Shown in pieces: positions 7,135-15,405 of a stretch of DNA of 19,596 nucleotides. Location: positions 1 through 19,596 of the forward strand of contig JBCBGC010000151.1 in assembly GCA_038527215.1 (NCBI GenBank), in the 5' to 3' direction. The stretch comes from JAWPMV01 sp038527215. Lineage in GTDB: Bacteria; Bacteroidota; Bacteroidia; J057. A program made the position numbers and the translations under genes. Positions within the stretch are counted from its first letter, which is position 1. Every line of letters starts with the position of its first letter. The notes beneath the pieces are model-generated. The model saw only the letters and a program-made list of their open reading frames with translations, was not told the origin of the DNA and made no database searches.

Positions 7135-7701
7135 ATGCTTATGAGGTTACCGTCTGGCACCAAAGTATTTATTGATTCAGAGTTTACCAGTTTGACGCAG
7201 AGGGCTCAGCTGATCAGCCTCGGCCTGGTCGCAGAATCGGGTGAAACTTTCTATGCTGAGTTTACGGATTTTGAAGAGGGAAGAGCATCTGACTTTGTCC
7301 GAGACCATGTCATCCCCCTTCTGAATTTCCGCGAGAAAGACGTACAATTTATTCGTAAGGAGAAGCAGCATTGGGAGCTAAAAGGGGATAGAGAGTTTGT
7401 TACCCGGCATCTTAGGGCTTACTTAGCTCAGTTTGAGAAAATAGTCTGCTGGCTGGATTACGGAGCCTATGATTGGGTGCTCTTTTGCGAATTGTTTGGG
7501 GGAAGTTTTTCCTTGCCAAAGGGGGTATATTATATTCCTCTGGACCTGTCAAGCCTACTACATGTTAAGGGCGAGGATCCTGATCTTGATAGAAAGGCCT
7601 TTTTTACTCAAACACTTGATCCGGAATTTGTGCCGCGTCGCCATCATGCCATGGATGATGCATTAATTTTAAAGGAACTAGTAGCGTACTTCTTAGGGTA
7701 G
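7135..7701 (+). CDS. DEDDh-family 3'-5' exonuclease-like protein (Rv2179c-like), CRISPR-associated
   Basis: A 188-residue single-domain protein with the DEDDh exonuclease motifs. VFIDSEFTSL gives Asp14 and Glu16 (Exo I), WLDYGAYDWVLF gives Asp113 as the Exo II candidate (Asp108 is the alternative), and HHAMDDA gives His170 and Asp175 in H-x4-D spacing (Exo III). The pattern AQLISLGLV after Exo I resembles the Rv2179c-like 3'-5' exoribonuclease family. Such enzymes use two metal ions to hydrolyse phosphodiester bonds. All four acids and the His are present, so it should be active. It lies 168 bases before the CorA-like gene and leads the type III-B operon. That position is where characterised CorA loci carry the SAM-AMP phosphodiesterase NrN. 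I infer it may degrade the CRISPR second messenger; degrading viral or host RNA is the alternative. Confidence 0.75.
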   Translation: MLMRLPSGTKVFIDSEFTSLTQRAQLISLGLVAESGETFYAEFTDFEEGRASDFVRDHVIPLLNFREKDVQFIRKEKQHWELKGDREFVTRHLRAYLAQFEKIVCWLDYGAYDWVLFCELFGGSFSLPKGVYYIPLDLSSLLHVKGEDPDLDRKAFFTQTLDPEFVPRRHHAMDDALILKELVAYFLG

Positions 7702-7869
7702 AATAATTTTAATGAAAAAAATGATTCAGCCTTCCAACTTTTGGGAAGTTAGTAGCTCTTTTTCTATATTATAAGGCAATTTTTATCCTAGGACATTTTA
7801 ACCTCTAGCAAAATCGACATGTATAGTCGACACATATTTCTATTCCCTTTTAAGTGGGAGAATATTATT

Positions 7870-9843
7870 ATGCCTGAAAAGTCCTTTCACACTTTTTCGG
7901 ACAGAAATGATATCCAAGCTTTTGACCACATCATAATTAACCCCAACATAATCTCTCAGCCTGGAGGTAGCCAATTCAAATGGGAAAAGAACGCCTTTGA
8001 CCTACGTGATATAGGAAGGTATAATGAGTTTAATTACTTCTATGACTTTGTCAGGGAAGTGTTATACGATACGGGAGAGGCTTTACATCATGATCGTTCT
8101 GGCACGCGGAGCCTGCTCAGGCACTATTCCTTTCAGTTTGGAGAGACTGATTTGCGATACAAGATTTCAGCTAAATGGAAGGAGTCTGGTGAGGTAGAGG
8201 AGAAAGATTATGATTTGAAGGTGGATGATATCCATCTAAACATCTATAAGACGGGAGTAGGAGTCCTCTCGTTTTTTCTCACTAATGAGGATGAGAATCA
8301 AAAATCAAAGGAAGATATTCTCAGGATAAATCAGTTTGGAAGACGAATTTATCCCCCCTTCTTTGAAGTAGATCAAGAAAAGATCATCAATTATGATCTT
8401 GGTGAGGCGTTTGAGCAACAATTGAAAGGAACTCAAAATAAGGAACTTAGCTGTGAGATAGGAATTGAAGCATCAATCGGACATGAGGATGGAAGTGAGT
8501 TAGGCAAACAGAGAGGGGGCAAGCCGTTTTCGGCTTTGGAAACCTTTAAGGATTATTTCAAGTCCGAGTCTTTTTCGAAAGGACCCTTCCGACTTCCCAA
8601 GTTCATCATTGCCTTGTTTCCTGAAGGGATATTTGTAACTACAGAAAAGGAAAGAGGGGATCAAACTTCCTATGGCAAGATTTTCCTAAGCCCAGTATTA
8701 GATGACCGGATGTTTGTTGTTTGCTGGTATGGCAATGATGACCTCGCTAACGCGATGAGACCCACTACCACCCCGAATCACCATGGGGACCTGGAAAGGT
8801 ATTTTCCTTACAAAAAAGTTCAAGACCCTCATTATCACTATGCCAGACCCTATGGTAACTTTTGGCATGAGTTTACTTTTGTTGATAATCCAGGAGGACT
8901 TTCCTCCCAAAATCCCTACCTGACCGAAGAATTGTTGGATAAACATACATACCAGAGATGGGTAGGATACGGAACTTACTATGGAATTACCCGATACTCC
9001 TTGGTGTGTCTTACTTCCAGCTTCGAAACCTTAAAAAAAGATCCTATCAATGCAGCCTTCCTTGTCCAGCACCTGCAATCCATTTACTATAAGATGACCG
9101 AACTGGTGCTGGTTCAACGTGCTTCATTGTTAAAGTTTTCGGATGAAATCACCCACCTTTCCCATTTTTCACCTAAGAAGGGAAACCAAATTGATGTCTC
9201 CCTTTTATCTACTCAAATCCAGGACTTGTATAAGCATTATATCCTCTATGTGAACAAGATTTACTATCGGGAGATTACTGCTCAGGAACAGGGGATCGAG
9301 ATGTATAATATGATGCAAAAGCATATGAGTCTCGAACAACACACCAAAGAGCTCGATCACGAAATTGAAGAACTGCATAAGTATTTAGGTGCCCTCGAAG
9401 AGGATGCTCAGAACCAAAAACTGAACGGGATCACCATCATTGGAGCACTCTTTCTCATCCCTTCTTTCATTTTAGCCCTATATGGTCTGAAAATATATGA
9501 ACCCTTTACCCAATCCATGCAAGCCAAAGATTTGATGTTAATAACATTGGGTATGCTTTTTTTAGGTGGCTGTAGTATTGCTGGGGTAGGGATCTGGGTC
9601 AAAAACCGATTATGGAGAGGGCTATTGGCCCTTAGCGGTTTCGCGATAGCCGGATTGTTGATTTTTGGGCCTCTTTATACAAAAGAGAAAGCATTACCTA
9701 AGAATAGTTCTGAAATAACGCTTTCACCTACAACACCATCCTCAAGTGTAATGGAATCCTCTGGTGACAGTTTATCGTCGGATTCGGTAAACACACCAGG
9801 GTTAGAAAACTCTTTAACAACCTCACCATCAGATACTCTCTAA
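7870..9843 (+). CDS. corA: CorA-like membrane effector of type III-B CRISPR
   Basis: A 657-residue protein. A large soluble N-terminal region (about 1-475) contains KVDDIHLNIYKTGVGVLSFF and INQFGRRIYPPFF. A helical stretch at about 478-517 (EIEELHKYLGALEED) leads into the membrane part. The first membrane helix, GITIIGALFLIPSFILALYG (about 520-539), closely follows the CorA pattern, but the GMN motif after the Tyr is replaced by GLK (YGLK, 538-541). Further hydrophobic segments lie at 554-576 and 582-599, followed by a 58-residue Ser/Thr-rich tail. CRISPR-linked CorA proteins are membrane effectors activated by SAM-AMP made by Cas10, and are thought to damage the membrane of infected cells. 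The frame continues up to an ATG at 7819. ATG 7870 is preferred because GTGGGAG lies 11 bases before it. Pore or channel activity is inferred. Confidence 0.75.
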   Translation: MPEKSFHTFSDRNDIQAFDHIIINPNIISQPGGSQFKWEKNAFDLRDIGRYNEFNYFYDFVREVLYDTGEALHHDRSGTRSLLRHYSFQFGETDLRYKISAKWKESGEVEEKDYDLKVDDIHLNIYKTGVGVLSFFLTNEDENQKSKEDILRINQFGRRIYPPFFEVDQEKIINYDLGEAFEQQLKGTQNKELSCEIGIEASIGHEDGSELGKQRGGKPFSALETFKDYFKSESFSKGPFRLPKFIIALFPEGIFVTTEKERGDQTSYGKIFLSPVLDDRMFVVCWYGNDDLANAMRPTTTPNHHGDLERYFPYKKVQDPHYHYARPYGNFWHEFTFVDNPGGLSSQNPYLTEELLDKHTYQRWVGYGTYYGITRYSLVCLTSSFETLKKDPINAAFLVQHLQSIYYKMTELVLVQRASLLKFSDEITHLSHFSPKKGNQIDVSLLSTQIQDLYKHYILYVNKIYYREITAQEQGIEMYNMMQKHMSLEQHTKELDHEIEELHKYLGALEEDAQNQKLNGITIIGALFLIPSFILALYGLKIYEPFTQSMQAKDLMLITLGMLFLGGCSIAGVGIWVKNRLWRGLLALSGFAIAGLLIFGPLYTKEKALPKNSSEITLSPTTPSSSVMESSGDSLSSDSVNTPGLENSLTTSPSDTL

Positions 9844-9891
9844 AGAAACTAGTAAGTTTTATCCTCATTTACCACTGTAAATCCTTTTTCT

Positions 9892-11202
9892 ATGCCCCAA
9901 AAACCCTTTAAGCGAAATTATCGTCTGGTTCAACACACCCCCATGATCCACTTTCAGCATGATCAAAAGGGGGCAACCTTGCGGGCGAGTGATGTCAAGC
10001 CCAAGATAGACCGGTATATCTGGGAGCACCTTACTGCACGACATGCGGAGTGGGCAGAAGCCTACCAGCCTTTTTTATCTGAAAAGTACTTCTCTAAAGC
10101 TGGATCCCAGAAAAAAAGTAGCTCAGGCTATAAAATTCATATTACTGCTATCCCTCAGGCGCATTATATTCCTACGGCTTATATCAAAAACCAGGATAAG
10201 GGACCAGTTATCCGCCAGGTAGAGGATATGTTTGGGCTGTCAAGAATAGAAGTGATTGGCAATACTCCCTACTTCGCTAACGTAGAAAAGATTTCTAAGG
10301 AAATATGGGGTGAGATTCGGTTAGCTGTCAGCTATAAAAATGTTGCGCTCAGTGTTTTTTCGCCAGAGCCTAAAGTAACTGAACTCATCGGCAAGGTCTT
10401 ACCTTATGTATTGGCTAACCACGGCTTTGGGACGCGTAGCAGTAAGGGCTTTGGAACCTTTTTGGTGCCGGGTACAGAGCGGCAGGTATTGCAACGGCTA
10501 ACTCCCTATCGGTTTTCAGTAAGAGTAAATGAAAACAATGAAACCCTGGCCTACGAACGCCTGTTTCAGCGGATCGATATGTTGTATAAAAGTTTGCGAA
10601 GTGGGATCAATCAAAGTTTTAGGCGTGACGGGCTTTATTTCAAATCATTGATCTTTAAATACTTCTACGAAAGAGGAATTCAATGGGATAAGAAATCGAT
10701 TAAGCAACATTTCTATTCCCGGGATTTAAACAATCAACAAACCAAGCACGGGGGTGGGGACGCAAGTCCCCTCCACTTTAGCAGTACCCAAAAGTATCTG
10801 GTAAGAGATCTTCTGGGATTAGCTACCCACCAGGATTGGTTAAAGCCTTATGGGGATAGGATCACCAAGAAAAGTAGCCCTAATGATAAAGCGATCGAGC
10901 GATTTGCTTCCCCCATTTGGTTCCGGCCTGTAAGAAGGCCAGATCGGAAATTTTTCGATGTGTATGTAGGTTGTACCCGCGTGCCACCGGGCATGCGGAA
11001 TCAGACTTTTGAGCTCACCAATCAAAACCGCACCAATGGACCTTTGTCCTTATCCACTCCTCCAGCGTTCGATGTTGAGGACTTTCTCCGCTTTGCTTTT
11101 GAGGAGGTCGAATTGGAAGAGCATGTAGAAGGCCGCTTCCAGAACGACCGCGATTATGAGGACTTATCCAGCATGTATCAAGACATTAGAAACAACCTAT
11201 AA
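9892..11202 (+). CDS. cmr1: Type III-B CRISPR RAMP protein Cmr1
   Basis: A 436-residue RAMP protein. It starts with YRLVQHTPMIHFQHDQKGAT, followed by LRASDVKPKIDRYI, the typical Cmr1 opening in Bacteroidota. The glycine-rich loop HGFGTRSSKGFGTF at residues 177-190 is the hallmark of the second ferredoxin-like fold. Cmr1 caps the 3' end of the crRNA-target duplex in the Cmr effector complex. It is the first of seven tightly spaced cas genes, begins 48 bases after the CorA-like gene and ends 12 bases before cas10. No intact terminator was seen upstream, only a weak TTTAC/GTAAA hairpin with a T-rich stretch at about 9869-9890, so co-transcription with the effector genes is likely. Confidence 0.85.
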   Translation: MPQKPFKRNYRLVQHTPMIHFQHDQKGATLRASDVKPKIDRYIWEHLTARHAEWAEAYQPFLSEKYFSKAGSQKKSSSGYKIHITAIPQAHYIPTAYIKNQDKGPVIRQVEDMFGLSRIEVIGNTPYFANVEKISKEIWGEIRLAVSYKNVALSVFSPEPKVTELIGKVLPYVLANHGFGTRSSKGFGTFLVPGTERQVLQRLTPYRFSVRVNENNETLAYERLFQRIDMLYKSLRSGINQSFRRDGLYFKSLIFKYFYERGIQWDKKSIKQHFYSRDLNNQQTKHGGGDASPLHFSSTQKYLVRDLLGLATHQDWLKPYGDRITKKSSPNDKAIERFASPIWFRPVRRPDRKFFDVYVGCTRVPPGMRNQTFELTNQNRTNGPLSLSTPPAFDVEDFLRFAFEEVELEEHVEGRFQNDRDYEDLSSMYQDIRNNL

Positions 11203-11214
11203 TCCCCCGCCAGT

Positions 11215-12915
11215 ATGAAATATTTTTATGGCCTGACGATTGGGCCTATTGTAAAAACTATTCTTCAGGTTAGGGCCACAAGAGAACTGTGGGGAGCTAG
11301 CTATCTCTTCTCCGAAATGATGAAACGCATCGTAGGGGCCTTGGAGAAGGAAGATGAGCTGAAGATTCTTTCCCCTTCTAAACAAGGACCCAAAAAAGCA
11401 TTAGGCGTTGGCTTGTATCCCGACCATCTTTTCGTAGAAGGTCCTGAGGAAGGGGGTACCAAGATTCAGACCATTATCCGAGAGGTATTAGATGGCCTTT
11501 CCGGAGAACTCGCTGATGACATTGGGAACCTGGGAAGAGCAGATATGGAAAGCCGCCATGCTGATTTAAAGCACTTTTTTCGGAACTACTTTCAGACTTA
11601 TCTGGTCTCTTTGGCCACGGATCAGGATGAAATCCCAATAAAAGACCTGCAACAACTGATGCATAATGCCGAATTGAGTCCCCCTTATCAGGCGCAGGAA
11701 ATGAACGGATCAGATGCTTTTTTCTACTACCTGGCAGCCATTAATCAATCTAGCCTAAAAAAGGGAGCCTTTGGGCAGGATACACCTGAAATAGCATCTT
11801 TGCCGGAGATTGGTATCAAGGAACTCATTCATCCTAAGCAGGAAGCGGCCTGCAAAGAAGCAGCTGGTAATATAGTAGACATTTGGCGACGCAATCAAAG
11901 TGCTGCGCTTCAATTGGAAATAAAAGCGCAGAAAACAGATAATCCGACACAGAAGGCAACACTCAGGGAAGCTCAGCGAAAGGCTGAGCCTGAACAGCAC
12001 CTTAAACTTCTGGCCGGAGATATACGGGTTCAGCCCTATATGCGGAATTATCATAAGTACGTAGCCATCGTCTACGCAGATGGAGATAACATTGGAAAAA
12101 CCATCGGGAAGTTAGAGGCCAATCCAGATACTTACCAGGCCTTATCTCACGATATGCTGAAATTTGGCGAAGCCGCGGCCGAACGCATAAAAGGCTATGG
12201 TGGACTCCCTGTTTACCTGGGGGGAGATGACCTCCTGTTCTTTGCTCCTGTTAAAATTCTGGATCGGAATATTTTCTCTCTGTCAGCTGAGCTGGATGAT
12301 CTTTTTCGGGAATACATCCCGGAGAAAGATGATAATTACCCTCCTTCCCTGAGCTTTGGGATCTCTATCAGTTACCATAAATTCCCCTTAAGGGAGGCCC
12401 TTTCCAAAGCTCATGAGCTCCTGGACAGCCGAGCTAAAAGATTTCCCTTTGAAGACTTTCCGGAAAAGAAAAAAGGGGAAGAGGCGATCAAAAATACGGT
12501 AAGCTTTCGCTTGCTCAAGCATGCAGGCCACGAATTTGGACAGAGCTTACCGATTAGAAAAAGTGCTTGTTTTCCTTTATTCAGTAACCTCCTCTCCGCC
12601 TCCTTTGATGAGGGGAATAAATTGTTGAGTTCGGTGGTGTACAAAATGAGTCGCTCCCCTGAATTACTCGATACCATCGGGGAGGATGAGGAAAGGCTGG
12701 CCCACTATTTTAAAGAAACCTTTCAAAAGGAAGTACATCAAGGAGCGGCTGCCCGTTATCTCCAGCAAACCAGAGCCCTGGTTTTGGCAGCCTATCAGGA
12801 TGCCGCGAAGTATGCAGTTCTTAATCCCAACATAAAAAAAGGGAAATATGCCCGGGAGACCATTTATAGTTTACTCCGTACCCTTCAATTTCTAAACCAG
12901 AAGTATCATGACTGA
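11215..12915 (+). CDS. cmr2: Type III-B Cas10 (Cmr2), HD-less, with intact cyclase palm
   Basis: A 566-residue Cas10, much shorter than Cmr2 proteins that carry an N-terminal HD nuclease. It begins directly with the first degenerate palm (VRATRELWGASYLFSEMM, about residues 19-36), and no HD motif is visible. The active palm has YADGDN at 287-292 and the catalytic LGGDD at 335-339. No CxxC zinc finger is seen in the linker region. Cas10 is the large subunit of the effector complex; on binding target RNA the GGDD palm makes a signalling nucleotide. Because DNA cleavage by HD is not possible, immunity must rest on RNA cleavage and the messenger. The CorA-like neighbour suggests SAM-AMP rather than cyclic oligoadenylate (inference). 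The gene overlaps cmr3 by 8 bases. Confidence 0.92.
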   Translation: MKYFYGLTIGPIVKTILQVRATRELWGASYLFSEMMKRIVGALEKEDELKILSPSKQGPKKALGVGLYPDHLFVEGPEEGGTKIQTIIREVLDGLSGELADDIGNLGRADMESRHADLKHFFRNYFQTYLVSLATDQDEIPIKDLQQLMHNAELSPPYQAQEMNGSDAFFYYLAAINQSSLKKGAFGQDTPEIASLPEIGIKELIHPKQEAACKEAAGNIVDIWRRNQSAALQLEIKAQKTDNPTQKATLREAQRKAEPEQHLKLLAGDIRVQPYMRNYHKYVAIVYADGDNIGKTIGKLEANPDTYQALSHDMLKFGEAAAERIKGYGGLPVYLGGDDLLFFAPVKILDRNIFSLSAELDDLFREYIPEKDDNYPPSLSFGISISYHKFPLREALSKAHELLDSRAKRFPFEDFPEKKKGEEAIKNTVSFRLLKHAGHEFGQSLPIRKSACFPLFSNLLSASFDEGNKLLSSVVYKMSRSPELLDTIGEDEERLAHYFKETFQKEVHQGAAARYLQQTRALVLAAYQDAAKYAVLNPNIKKGKYARETIYSLLRTLQFLNQKYHD

Positions 12916-14014
12916 AACCTATCTCGTGAAGCTCCGGCCTCACTCACATTACTATTTTGGAGGGGAATATGGCTTGGGAGAGGGTGATCGTAGGAACTAT
13001 CTGGTTTTCTCCCGTCAGTGGCCCCAACAGACCACCTTGCTGGGCATGGTGCGCTACCGCCTTTTACAAGCCAAGGGTTGGCTGGCAGAACCGGGAAAAC
13101 CTATACCGGATAAGGAGGCTGCCGCTAGTCTTATTGGAGAAAAAGGCTTTCGTCTTCCCACCGAGGAGCAAGGGTTGAAAAACCCACAGGATTTTGGGGT
13201 TATCAAAAAGTTAAGCCCGATTTTTCTGATGAAAAAGGACGAATCCTATCTGCGAGCCTACCCGGCTTCTGCATTGGATGCTTCTCCTATTCCCAAAGCA
13301 AGCATTTGGCGAGGTGGAAGCCAGGAGGCTTTTCAAGCTGCTTATGTCCTCAAAGACTTTGATCCAAAGAAGGGCCTATCCCAGAAGTTGTACGGACAGA
13401 CCTCTGGAGATTGTCTGAAATCTGGCGAACCTTTCCAGGAAGAACCTCAAATAGGGATTCATAAACATGGGACTGAGCAGGCTTTCTATAAGCAGACCTT
13501 TTATCGGATGGCCCAGGATTGGACTTTTGCCTTTTATCTCACGGTCGAAGATTGTGAGGTCAACCTGGCTGAGTCCGTAGCCATTCCCTTTGGGGGAGAA
13601 AAATGTTTGTTCCAATGGCAGGCTACCCGCTTAGAGGCTGGATTGCCTTCAGAGCTTAGCTTTTCCTATCCATCCGCGGATGGCGCTGCTGAATCCCTTC
13701 CTCCGAAGGAAAAAATCCTGTTACTCAGTGATGCCTGGGTACCGCATGAAGTGCTGGCCCAATGTGACTTCGCCATTACACAGACCGTAGACTTCCGTTT
13801 TCTTCAGACAAACCTGAAGAAGACTACCTCTTATGCCGAAATAAGCCAGGGAGAGCAGAAGGATGGCATCATCTCCAAAAGCGGTAAATATAGCCTGATC
13901 GCTGCTGGTTCGGTCTTGTTTCCGAAAGCGGCTCAGCCAGCGGAGGTCCAGGGCAAGCTCGGTCTGGCCCGCTTTCAGCAAATCGGCTATAATCATTTTC
14001 AACTACTCAAATAA
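12908..14014 (+). CDS. cmr3: Type III-B CRISPR RAMP protein Cmr3
   Basis: A 368-residue protein opening with RPHSHYYFGGEYGLGEGDRR, then FSRQWPQQTTLLGMVRYRLL around residues 35-54. The FGGE and PQQTTLLGMVR motifs are diagnostic for Cmr3, which corresponds to Csm4 in type III-A. It binds the 8-nt 5' handle of the crRNA and holds Cas10 in the complex. A short glycine-rich stretch (GKLGLARFQQIGYN) lies near the C terminus. The start overlaps the end of cas10, indicating translational coupling, and the stop lies 9 bases before cmr4. Confidence 0.9.
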   Translation: MTETYLVKLRPHSHYYFGGEYGLGEGDRRNYLVFSRQWPQQTTLLGMVRYRLLQAKGWLAEPGKPIPDKEAAASLIGEKGFRLPTEEQGLKNPQDFGVIKKLSPIFLMKKDESYLRAYPASALDASPIPKASIWRGGSQEAFQAAYVLKDFDPKKGLSQKLYGQTSGDCLKSGEPFQEEPQIGIHKHGTEQAFYKQTFYRMAQDWTFAFYLTVEDCEVNLAESVAIPFGGEKCLFQWQATRLEAGLPSELSFSYPSADGAAESLPPKEKILLLSDAWVPHEVLAQCDFAITQTVDFRFLQTNLKKTTSYAEISQGEQKDGIISKSGKYSLIAAGSVLFPKAAQPAEVQGKLGLARFQQIGYNHFQLLK

Positions 14015-14023
14015 TTCTCACAG

Positions 14024-14890
14024 ATGAAGACCCATACCTATATATTACGTAACCTTAGCAATCTGCATGTCCGGCAGGGAGATTCCGACATGGATGTGAT
14101 CGACAAAAAAGTACAGCGAGATCCTACTACCAGTTTTCCTACCATTCGTAGTTCCGGGGTCAAAGGAGCCTTAAGAGAATACTTTGATCATAAAGATTCC
14201 AGCGATATCGATCGCCTATTCGGAACGGGGACTCAGGGTAACGAAAGGGGGGAGAAATTAAAATATGCCACAGGAGCCCTATTCTTTGGACAGGGCTATC
14301 TACTTTCCTTGCCGCTTAGGAGCGACCTTTTTCCCTATTTCCATGTGACCACACCCGGACTAATAAAGGCCTTCCTGGATCAACTCACCTTGCGAGAAGA
14401 ACCCCTGGCTGCCGAGTGGAAACTCCTCCTGAGCCCGCTTGCCAAGATGGATAATGCAACCCTCAGCCGACCAGCAGTGTTCCGATCCGGACAAGATGGA
14501 GCCATACTTGAAGAGGAAAGTTTTAAGGCCGCCTATACCAGCATGCAAGCCCATGGAATCAGCGAAGATGCTCAACCTGCCTGGCGAAAGAAAGTAGAAG
14601 GACTGCTTGGAGGTCCCTTTGCAGTCATGCGGAATGAGGATTTTGCGGAGTTTTCGAGAGATCTACCCATCATCGCCCGAAACAGACTCAACCATGGGGT
14701 ATCAGAAAACCTCTGGTATGAAGAAATTGTGCCTAGGGAAGCCCGTTTTTTTCTCCTTATGAAAGGGCCCGAAAAAGACCTGGCTGACTTTGAAAAGGTC
14801 GTCCATGAACATGTTATCCAATTAGGAGCTAATGCGACCATTGGATACGGCCAAACGTTATTTACCCGCCTTTCAACGCCTAAAGCCTAG
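14024..14890 (+). CDS. cmr4: Type III-B CRISPR backbone RNase Cmr4
   Basis: A 288-residue RAMP protein that forms the Cmr backbone and cuts target RNA at 6-nt intervals. MDVIDKKVQRDP near the N terminus aligns with the catalytic loop of Pyrococcus Cmr4 (VVDQPIQRE), so Asp27 is the predicted catalytic residue. SSGVKGALREYF at about 43-54 and the C-terminal glycine-rich GANATIGYGQTLF at about 268-280 complete the family pattern. The length is normal. It lies 9 bases after cmr3 and 2 bases before cmr5. Confidence 0.92.
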   Translation: MKTHTYILRNLSNLHVRQGDSDMDVIDKKVQRDPTTSFPTIRSSGVKGALREYFDHKDSSDIDRLFGTGTQGNERGEKLKYATGALFFGQGYLLSLPLRSDLFPYFHVTTPGLIKAFLDQLTLREEPLAAEWKLLLSPLAKMDNATLSRPAVFRSGQDGAILEEESFKAAYTSMQAHGISEDAQPAWRKKVEGLLGGPFAVMRNEDFAEFSRDLPIIARNRLNHGVSENLWYEEIVPREARFFLLMKGPEKDLADFEKVVHEHVIQLGANATIGYGQTLFTRLSTPKA

Positions 14891-14892
14891 TC

Positions 14893-15405
14893 ATGTCAAA
14901 AAGAAAAATAGAAGCCTTTATTGCTCCAGCTTTAGACCTGATTCCAGACCATTTGGAAAAGGATGGGGCCGTAGAGCGTGTGTATAAGAGCTACATTTCC
15001 GCCATGGGAGCCAGTATGATTCAGTCAGGCTTGCTACCTACTTTGGCCATTTTTTCCGCGCCCCAGTCAGATTCCTCCGCCGGAGATAAGCGTAAACTGA
15101 TTCGCTTGTTGACGGAATTGCTGAAAAAATGGGAAAAAAGCAACATTGAAAAAGCCATCGAAGCCCTGGGGGCAAATCCTGAGCAGGAAAAAGAGAAAAA
15201 AGTAAGGGACCGTATCAACTTTTACAGTCAGATAGGAGAATTTACCTCTGATACGGCTGAGGATAACCGCCTTTTATATTTTGCTGCTGACTATAAAGGC
15301 CATCCCCAATCTCTCAGGCGGATCCGTAGGGATCTGACCGACGCATCTGTAGCTGTAAAACTTTGTTTAAGAACCTTCAAACTCCAGGGAAATGAGTCAT
15401 CATAA
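14893..15405 (+). CDS. cmr5: Type III-B CRISPR small subunit Cmr5
   Basis: A 170-residue, mostly helical protein starting KRKIEAFIAPALDLIPDHLE, with YKSYISAMGASMIQSGLLPT in the first half. The GASMIQSGLLPTLAIFSA segment matches the conserved G-x-x-I-x-x-x-G-L-x-x-T-x-A-F core of Cmr5. Cmr5 lines the inner face of the complex and helps hold the target RNA. It lies exactly where cmr5 is expected, between cmr4 and cmr6. Its last 14 bases overlap the start of cmr6, which implies coupled translation. Confidence 0.88.
   Translation: MSKRKIEAFIAPALDLIPDHLEKDGAVERVYKSYISAMGASMIQSGLLPTLAIFSAPQSDSSAGDKRKLIRLLTELLKKWEKSNIEKAIEALGANPEQEKEKKVRDRINFYSQIGEFTSDTAEDNRLLYFAADYKGHPQSLRRIRRDLTDASVAVKLCLRTFKLQGNESS

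Noticed and set aside
7720..7760. Possible terminator between the exonuclease-like and CorA-like genes
   Set aside because: AACTTTTGGGAAGTT can form only a 5-bp A/T-rich stem, and the T-run is displaced by several bases. I do not treat it as splitting the operon.
11215..11700. Possible HD nuclease domain at the N terminus of Cas10
   Set aside because: The His residues there (for example in ESRHADLKHFF) are not in an HD arrangement, and the first palm motif already begins near residue 20.
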